64,000 bases of DNA from Rotaria sp. Silwood1 (Eukaryota; Rotifera; Eurotatoria; Philodinida; Philodinidae), in NCBI GenBank assembly GCA_905250075.1, contig CAJNOP010000209.1:95452-159451 (forward strand). Direction: 5' to 3'. A model generated the notes under the pieces. It was not told where the DNA came from. It saw nothing but the letters and a program-made list of their open reading frames with translations, and ran no database searches. Positions 57,567 to 64,000 of this stretch are shown here, piece by piece. Each line of letters starts with the position of its first letter. Within the stretch, counting starts at the first letter, position 1. Position numbers and translations under genes: made by a program.

Positions 57567-58631
57567 GAAATATTAATGAAAAATTGTTTCTAATGAAACA
57601 TATGTCATTCGAGTCAGTTTTAAGTGTTGATTCCGAATATGACATGGATTTGGTGTGTAAATGAATTTTTGGTGTACTAAATGGTCGAATACGGGCACAT
57701 TCTTCGTAGTCATTCCCAGTAATCTACATTTTTGAGCATTTTCCAGGTCTTGTGAAAATACAAACTACAGTGAATCATGTAGAGAAATAAATTCTCTACA
57801 ATATAGGCTTTTAAATTTCTGCTAAAAATATTCTAGCACTGTGGGTTTTCTCAAAAACCTCCAAAACTCAATTTTTTCATTTTGGGTTTTTAACATTTTT
57901 TGGACCTCCTTATGTCATGTTTGAGACTTGAAAAGTATCCCGTCTTATTCAGTTTTTTCTTCTCTTTTAAATGAGACGTTGTTCTAAAAAAATGCTCGTA
58001 AAATGACCGAGAAAGAAGCGAAATATTACTTGCCTTTTTTTTACGAAAATTGAAAATATCCCTTTTCTGGAAACCTTGCATGTGGATGAAACTGTTTTTG
58101 ATTGGTTTAATAACTTGGTTACAGATGTTTCTGAACATGGGCTATTCAATGAACATAGTTTAATTCAAATTTGAATTTTGACCATGTGACATGCCTATGA
58201 CGGGATATACTTGTTTCTCTCATGGACCCTCTCTTGAAAGCGATGGATCACTTGTTGATCGTCCCTCGTAAGTAATCTTCATCATCAATACAATCAAATA
58301 TCTATCTTTTAACTCCCAAATTCTTTTACAACTGAAATTTTTTTTCATTATTTTACTTTGTACTGATGCTTATGTATATTGACTCATTTTATGCTTACGT
58401 TTATTATTCACATAATCAGACAAAACAATCTTATTTTCTTTCTTGTTTTTTAAACTTTTGTTTAATATTGTCAAGCATCAACAGACATACATATATTATC
58501 ATCAATTCAATCGGACACATAGCAAGAACAACTCGCAAAGTTCGATATGTTATATCTAACTAAGAAAAAAATGCAGTTAGAGGTGAAAGTTGTTCCCTAA
58601 TCTTTTGTTATATTTATTTAACAGTTCATCG

Positions 58632-58688
58632 AGGGTATGGGTGTGCATTAGCGACAAGAGAAGATCTACATGCACATCCACACTCCAA
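58632..58688. repeat. Telomere-like inverted pair 18
   Basis: GAGGGTATGGGTGTGCAT, a spacer, then ATGCACATCCACACTCC. The two halves are nearly complementary. Confidence 0.65.
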
Positions 58689-59230
58689 CTATCACAAGAA
58701 TTTCACAGAACAGATCTCTTCTATTAAGAAAGATCATTTCCTTACAAATAGTTCAGCTTGAGTAAAGATATTCTCTTATCATGAATTTTGTCTTTCAATA
58801 ACATGAAGGCGTGGATTTCTTTTAGAAGTTAGATTTTCTTGCTGTGCAAATCAATGCTTTCAAATTTCATTATCTTCATTTCGCTTTTCTCATTTCCTTG
58901 TTCATTCTGCGTCATGAGTACTACATTATTAGATCAGTTTATGATGTATGCTTGTTCTGTTGTGTACTTGTGTCAACTGATTGTTAGATGTCAATGACAA
59001 AAATGTGAACGCCAATCACCAATGCTCTTCTATGGATACAAATCAATCTTTCAATGGCTCTTTGGCTTAATTGGGGAAAAACACAATGTTAAAACCAAAT
59101 AATGGCTATAAGCCTATTCTCACCTGAATTGATACTAGCTAGCAATAATATTCCAACTATAACTATCTTGGAATCTACCATTAAAACCCAAATTAATGTT
59201 CAGTTTTTCCCAAAAAACATTGCATCATGT

Positions 59231-59296
59231 AGGTGTGGGTGTAGTTTTTTACTCTGTCACGACCTACACCCCACACCCACCCACACCCACACCCTT
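59231..59296. repeat. Telomere-like inverted pair 19
   Basis: AGGTGTGGGTGTAG, a spacer of about 18 bases, then CTACACCCCACACCCACCCA and CACCCACACCCTTTG. It shares the CACACCCTTTG exit with pair 5. Confidence 0.75.
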
Positions 59297-59721
59297 TGTT
59301 CATATATGTCAGCATCTTAACTGAGATTATATCCAATTTTAGAATAGATATGTTCAATATCAGATGATATAGATATCATGCATTAAAACTTGAATTAGTC
59401 TGTAGATCGATGTCGGATCGAGATTTGTTTTTTAATGACCTGTAATGAAGTAGTGGAACTTCAATTAATACAATTAGAAATGAACGAAACAATGTAAAGA
59501 TTTGAGCAGTTATGGAAAACTGTCTATTGAAGCAGTTCTTGTATTCAAACTTTACTGATCAATTGATAATTGTATGAATTGAAATGGCATTGTTTAATCA
59601 TAATTCACTAATACGAATCCGGATTCAACATCGATTTACAGAATTATTCTAACTTTAACACATACGATAATCTATGAAACAAATTTGATTTTAGGACACT
59701 TTTCCATAATGTATATATATA

Positions 59722-60151
59722 TTATGGCCGAAGTTAGAATTCAGCCCAATTCAGAATTGGTCCAGACGAAATTAGAATTCTAATTTCGACTAGACGAAAT
59801 TGGAATATTATTTTAATAAATCACAGAACTTAAAGAAATACCAACAATTAGATCACAAGGGGGTCACGAATGATGATGAGGATGAGGGGAAAGTCTATGT
59901 AACGGTAAGGGGGATGGATCTGGGTGAGAGTGAAAAGAAAGCGAAAAGCTCCGAAAAACCGGAATCTCGCTTATATATTCACCGTCATCCAGACTCACTC
60001 TCACCCAGACCCCCCTCACCCTCAGTGTCGTGCGTGACTCTCTAGTGTTCTAATTGTTGGTATTTCTTTAAGTTTTGTCATTTATTAAAATAATATTCCA
60101 ATTTCGTCTGGACAAATTCTGAATTGGGCTGAATTCTAACTTCGGCCATAA
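59722..60151. mobile_element. Foldback MITE containing an inner G/C-rich hairpin
   Basis: 430 bp with nearly perfect inverted ends over about 100 bp: TTATGGCCGAAGTTAGAATT at the left and AATTCTAACTTCGGCCATAA at the right. They continue through AATATTATTTTAATAAAT and AAGAAATACCAACAATTAGA with complements on the other side. The loop (59870-60040) holds a second hairpin, CTGGGTGAGAGTG against CACTCTCACCCAG. It resembles the telomere-like pairs in its G-rich then C-rich order. A short frame here is an accident of the repeats. Confidence 0.88.
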
Positions 60152-61424
60152 CATACATATACCCTCGAAGTACATATGCCCATCTCTATTCGTAAAATGA
60201 ATGTTTGCTGATTTTTAGAATTTTCTTTAATTAAATTTTATGTCTTAGTCAAGATGGAATGCACACCATCTTGAACTGAATACAAAATGGGAATACACAA
60301 AAGTCACATTAAGCATAGAAACAGAATCAAAGTTCAATAAATAGTAAAACGAACTTTTCTATACACAAATATTATATCATTTATCAATAAATCATGTTGA
60401 ACTTATCACAATACAATATCATTCAATTTTACCATTGATTTCAATGTAAAGATCATTCTGATTTGATGTTCATACACAATGTATCACTCTCCTTGTTCTC
60501 CACATTTATCGCTTGAAATGATACCAGACAGATGTATGATGAGCATTTGTCTGACGACAAGAAAGATTATACTCAGGAATTTCATTTGTGCATCCATCAT
60601 TATCTTATATTCTATGAAGACTTTTGAAATAGAAAGAAATTATACGATTTTTTAAGATAAATTCAATGAATTGATTGGAATATTTTGATTTCATTTCATA
60701 AGAGTTTTAGAAGAGTACATCTATTTTCTTGTCATTAATTAGCATAAAATCTTAAAAATAAATTACTCTGGTACGATCCTTTTTTCACATAATCAGCTCT
60801 CGATAAGATTAATGAATCATTCAAGTAGTTCATTGTTCAGATATGATGAACATATTTATCAAAGATAAAATAAATTTCTTCATTATTACGATTTCTATTC
60901 ATGTCATTTATTCAAATAATAATATGATATCAAGCAAAAAGCACTATTACTAACAGTGCGTGTCTGAAATAGTATCGCTTTTTCTAATTAAATTGCGATT
61001 GTCGACGATAAGAAAAACGCAAATCGTGATGTTTGTTAGTGAAGTCAAAAGTAAGGTTGAAACAATGGCAGTAAATCATCGCTTTATGAGCTATGTTCAG
61101 CTAGATCTCGATGCTTGGTTTTTAGGTTTTTATTTACTGTTCACAATAGAATTTAAAGATGAGTCAGTTTGTGATCGAATCGGTTTCTTTTGTCATAGTT
61201 TTTCATTCAAAAATACTTTCACAAACAAAACACACTTCGCCGAAAAAAAAAACAAAATGCGAAACAAGAAAAAGAAGAATGAAAAGTGGAATGAATCATT
61301 TGATGCATTGGCACATGTATCTTAGAAGAAAAAATATGGTGATATCAAAAAGGAAGTGATATATTCTTTTATCGATTTACTATATAATCTAAGAAGATTG
61401 ATTGAAATTAGTAAGAACAACACA
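60152..61424. other. Intergenic DNA upstream of the lysozyme-like fragment
   Basis: A 121-codon frame (60960-61325) has an implausible lysine-rich composition and is not accepted. Nothing else seen. Confidence 0.4.
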
Positions 61425-61583
61425 ATGCGCATTTTGTACGTTTTTTCTTTCTTGATCATCAGCGTTGCCAGCAAATGCAGTCATAGTCAAACAAAAATCA
61501 ATGAAGGAATACGTCTATGTTGCTATTATGATACGAAAGATATTCCAACCATCGGCGTTGGTTTCAATCTGCAACGTTCGGAT
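61425..61583 (+). pseudogene. Truncated lysozyme-like (T4/GH24-type) secreted protein
   Basis: From ATG 61425 a signal peptide (MRILYVFSFLIISVASKCSH) is followed by INEGIRLCCYYDTKDIPTIG and VGFNLQRSDA. This matches the start of T4-type lysozymes, with a catalytic-type Glu in NEG and the YxDTxGxPTIGxGFNL strand region. The similarity ends after about 53 residues, exactly where a telomere-like pair begins (GATGCGGGTGTGGGTG). The frame then runs on through repeat sequence to a stop at 61703. The rest of the enzyme was not found downstream, so this is a 5' fragment. Cell-wall lytic activity is expected of the family, not of this remnant. Confidence 0.65.
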
Positions 61584-61628
61584 GCGGGTGTGGGTGTTCA
61601 TAGCAGAAAAGACACCTACACCCCGAGA
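61584..61628. repeat. Telomere-like inverted pair 20
   Basis: GCGGGTGTGGGTGTTCAT, a spacer, then GACACCTACACCCCG. It replaces the 3' part of the lysozyme-like gene. Confidence 0.7.
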
Positions 61629-61664
61629 CTCACCGAGACTGAGGCTGAAATTTTTGACCACGGT

Positions 61665-61860
61665 GCACCACTAAAATCATCTGAAATGATTGAAATTGCT
61701 TGAAATCAACTGAAATCACCAGAAATCCACGAACTCATTTGAAATCAGTTTTTTCGTCTTTAGTGATTTGGTCAAATTACAAGTGATTTTCAAATGATTT
61801 CAACTGATTTCGATGATTTCAAGTTGATTTCGGCATTTGAAATCAGTTTCTTCCCCCTTG
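61665..61860. repeat. TGAAATCA short-repeat region
   Basis: About a dozen copies of TGAAATCA or its complement TGATTTCA, in TGAAATCA orientation on the left (61679-61750) and TGATTTCA orientation on the right (61783-61850). The block is therefore a loose palindrome. Confidence 0.75.
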
Positions 61861-62446
61861 CCTTTTCTAGAAGTTACGAACGTTTTCTTTTACGAAGTCA
61901 ATCAATTGAATTTTTCATTATCCTTTTCCCATTTTTGGAACCTAACTATACACTGTAGACTCTCTTCTCGTTTCTTCACAAGAATAAAACTTGTTGTTTG
62001 AACCACAGGAGTCATCCATAACAAGTAAAGAAAATTTTATTTACGCATATACTTTCGTCTGTTTTTTTTTCACGAAGGCTATTATATTTACACAGGTTGT
62101 TATTGAGGAGCTGCTTTCATTTGTGCAGAAAATAAAACGAAAAGCAAACGAAGAATCATGTGCCTTGTTCTTTATCGGTGGTTGATTTTTTCCAACTTGC
62201 AAAAAGAAACAGAACGGAATTAATACTCACATGAAGTAATGCTGAATCAATACATGTTGATTACCATGCTGTAGCATTCTCGATGTTTTTACGAAAAAGT
62301 TTTGAGACACTATTATATAGTAGTTCATACATGGCAAGTGATCACGCACCAACAAACAGAGAGACACAAGTATAACTAGCAATCAGTCACAAAATTACAC
62401 ATAACACAGAAAGCATAAAATACGTGTAATACTTACAAGGCGAACA
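61861..62446. other. Intergenic DNA
   Basis: No gene recognised. Confidence 0.35.
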
Positions 62447-62617
62447 ATGACCATCATAGATCAATTCAATATGCTTATCGGCAACGATTGTATAACGAAA
62501 GAGGAAAAGAAAGTGTCACGTTTATTCAAACAATTTTGGCATGAAAATATGTCGATCAAACTTTCGTTTGAACAATCGACAATCGAAAAAGTTCGAGTAA
62601 CAAAAATAATCGAATGA
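62447..62617 (+). CDS. Small hypothetical frame (56 aa)
   Basis: ATG 62447 in an AACAATGA context; reads MTIIDQFNMLIGNDCITKEE, then KKVSRLFKQFWHENMSIKLS and on to TGA at 62615. The amphipathic, protein-like composition is unlike surrounding noise. It may be a single exon of a larger gene or a remnant. Family not recognised. Confidence 0.25.
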   Translation: MTIIDQFNMLIGNDCITKEEKKVSRLFKQFWHENMSIKLSFEQSTIEKVRVTKIIE

Positions 62618-62748
62618 ATTATGACTAGGCGAGGCTATATTTTTCAATATCGAGTTGATTTAGTGAACATTATTCGAAGAATAAGTTTTCCATCAGCAAG
62701 CATTAGAAAAATGTGGGCGTTTCTCAATCATGCAGAACAAATGCTTTT

Positions 62749-63864
62749 TCAAAGAGATAGTACTGTTGTATTACAAAAACTGGGAGCCAGAACTGTATTA
62801 CACAATATCGGTGACGTATTTGGAAAATCATTTTTCACGTTTTGACATAATTCTGTATCATCGCATTGTACAAAATCTGTACTTATGATGTGAATACCAT
62901 ATTTTCGAGCTTGTTTATATCTCTCAAACAGTTGTTGGTCACCATAACCAAGTAAAACACGACTTATTTGACCGTTTATGTGACTTTCAATAATTAATTG
63001 TTCATTTATCAATGGATTCCGAATATTGATAATCGATGCATAGGGAAGATTGATATTTGTTTGAGCAATAAAGAAAAAATTTGAAAGTGGTTCACATTTA
63101 GAAATTAAATCAACGACAATATTGTGTTCGTCATCAATGAAACTCACTAAAATTTTCCCTAAAGACAGAGATAGTGGAGGCCAACCGTAATTTCCATATG
63201 AATAATTGCCACTTAATTCATCTTGTCTCTGTTTCTTCAAAGCTAAATTAATCGATATCTGCTGACCACGAATTAATTCTGGTAGTATGAATGAATCAAT
63301 AGGAAACACTCGGAGAATTTGTTCTTTCATTGATTCGAAATGTTGGCATCGAACGTCACCATAAAGTGCTGTTAAAAAATCTTCACGGAATCTTTGTTTG
63401 ATTTCAATAAATAGAAATATCGGATAGTGTTTTGGATTCTGTTGACTCCATCTATGAATTCTTACTAAACAATCACTAAAACAATAGCAGTTTGTCTTAT
63501 CATCGATTAATTGCATATGATAAACAACATAATCATTTTTCATTAAATGAATGTCTAATTCAATCTGTCTGATACCAGCTATTAATTGAATGTCGAGATT
63601 TGAATGATGATATTTGTAAAAAAAAGTTTCTTGATGATAACTGTTGTGTGTTCCGAGAATGGTCAAATGATTTAGTTTTAAACGCGAATCGATCATCCAT
63701 TCATTAGTTGATAGATTTTTATTACTGTTAGACGAACTTTTGTTGCTAACATAGTAACATTGATCATTTTGATAAAGGACCTTTATCATTAAAATCCATG
63801 ATAAAATGAAGAACAACATCCAAACACTGAACTTGAGGAAAATGTTGATATTAAGAAACACCAT
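62749..63864 (-). CDS. Membrane-anchored PLC-like phosphodiesterase
   Basis: Single-exon 371-aa frame from the ATG at 63864. One hydrophobic segment at residues 7-29 acts as signal anchor, then a Ser/Asn-rich linker. The PLC-like TIM-barrel phosphodiesterase domain follows: ILGTHNSYH (catalytic-type His73), GIRQIELDIH (Glu102/Asp104), VYHMQLIDDKTNCYCFSDCL (His116) and HRWSQQNPKHYPIFLFIEIK. This order matches calcium-dependent, bacterial/fungal-type phosphatidylinositol phospholipase C proteins more than animal PLC enzymes. It probably cleaves a phospholipid head group outside the cell or in the secretory lumen; substrate not shown. Paired cysteines in the CYCFSDC segment and near the C-terminus (CDDTELC) fit a lumenal or extracellular location. 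No intron; horizontal origin is possible. Confidence 0.75.
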   Translation of the reverse strand: MVFLNINIFLKFSVWMLFFILSWILMIKVLYQNDQCYYVSNKSSSNSNKNLSTNEWMIDSRLKLNHLTILGTHNSYHQETFFYKYHHSNLDIQLIAGIRQIELDIHLMKNDYVVYHMQLIDDKTNCYCFSDCLVRIHRWSQQNPKHYPIFLFIEIKQRFREDFLTALYGDVRCQHFESMKEQILRVFPIDSFILPELIRGQQISINLALKKQRQDELSGNYSYGNYGWPPLSLSLGKILVSFIDDEHNIVVDLISKCEPLSNFFFIAQTNINLPYASIINIRNPLINEQLIIESHINGQISRVLLGYGDQQLFERYKQARKYGIHIISTDFVQCDDTELCQNVKNDFPNTSPILCNTVLAPSFCNTTVLSL

Positions 63865-64000
63865 TTCTTGTCAGTTTGGAATATTTCAGCCGATTAGAAA
63901 TAAGATATCAGTGATAAAAATATAAGCAAACGACAAGAATGTCACTGATTTACTTGCTCAATGTCTTTTACTTCCAAGCAATTGCAACAGACTCGAAAAC
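63865..64000. other. Upstream region of the PLC-like gene
   Basis: Short AT-rich stretch to the window end. Nothing specific seen. Confidence 0.4.

Larger units (their letters stand above)
57286..59721. other. Intergenic DNA with three telomere-like pairs
   Basis: Telomere-like pairs 17, 18 and 19 are listed separately. No gene is supported; short frames at 57890-58149 (minus) and 58366-58563 (plus) lack protein character. Confidence 0.4.

Noticed and set aside
60960-61325. 121-codon frame
   Set aside because: Lysine/asparagine-rich end, no motif and overlapping alternatives; likely chance in AT-rich DNA.
62621-62845. 74-codon forward frame at the end of the PLC gene
   Set aside because: Its second half is antisense to the PLC-like coding sequence, and the first half has no family resemblance.
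1-64000. tRNA or rRNA genes
   Set aside because: None recognised by eye on either strand; a covariance-model scan would be needed to exclude a tRNA.

Overview
The window looks like AT-rich animal nuclear DNA, most likely from a bdelloid rotifer. The genes carry very short introns (47 to 70 bp where I could place them) with GT/AG borders and AATAAA signals. The non-coding DNA is full of degenerate TGTGGG/CCCACA tracts, and TGTGGG is the telomere unit reported for bdelloids. There are bdelloid-type accessory genes (ADP-ribosyltransferase plus TPR, orphan GPCR) and one clear block of bacterial (Bacteroidota-like) genes. Two N gaps (38694-38793 and about 50374-50383) show it is an assembly. The species cannot be fixed from the sequence alone.

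Layout. 0.4-5.1 kb: a five-exon gene for a nearly complete RNA polymerase II largest-subunit (RPB1) core that lacks the C-terminal heptad domain and has lost conserved active-centre residues. 6.6-8.8 kb: an ADP-ribosyltransferase/TPR protein. 10.1-10.6 kb: a dead Tc1/mariner copy. 12.4-13.8 kb: a foldback element with two smaller hairpin elements nested in it. 14.4-16.1 kb: an intact phytanoyl-CoA dioxygenase-like gene of bacterial style, followed by a broken Gfo/Idh/MocA oxidoreductase. 17.5-22.2 kb: small multi-pass membrane proteins. 24.3-25.5 kb: a secreted enzyme-like protein. 30.7-32.7 kb: a four-exon F-box/leucine-rich-type gene with an apparent one-base frameshift. 33.15-34.83 kb: an intact mariner with unusually long inverted ends. 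38.1-40.4 kb: a foldback that contains the first N gap, then a hAT-like element with a perfect 8-bp target duplication. 41.0-42.4 kb: a second ADP-ribosyltransferase. 45.8-47.7 kb: an F-box/GRDP-type (DUF1399) gene. 50.1-55.8 kb: three successive foldback elements, two with perfect 8-bp target duplications. 56.3-57.3 kb: a GPCR. 59.7-60.2 kb: another foldback. 61.4 kb: a truncated lysozyme-like gene. 62.7-63.9 kb: a membrane-anchored PLC-like phosphodiesterase.

No operon or single pathway links these genes. The unifying features are accessory and horizontally acquired genes, many non-autonomous palindromic DNA elements, and about twenty short telomere-like inverted pairs. Each pair is always a G-rich TGTGGG-like tract, a short spacer and then a C-rich tract. 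Some end gene fragments exactly at the repeat. They could be a dispersed hairpin element that mimics telomere sequence, or scars of two telomere-capped broken ends joined head to head. Together with the CTD-less RPB1 paralogue these are the most interesting observations.
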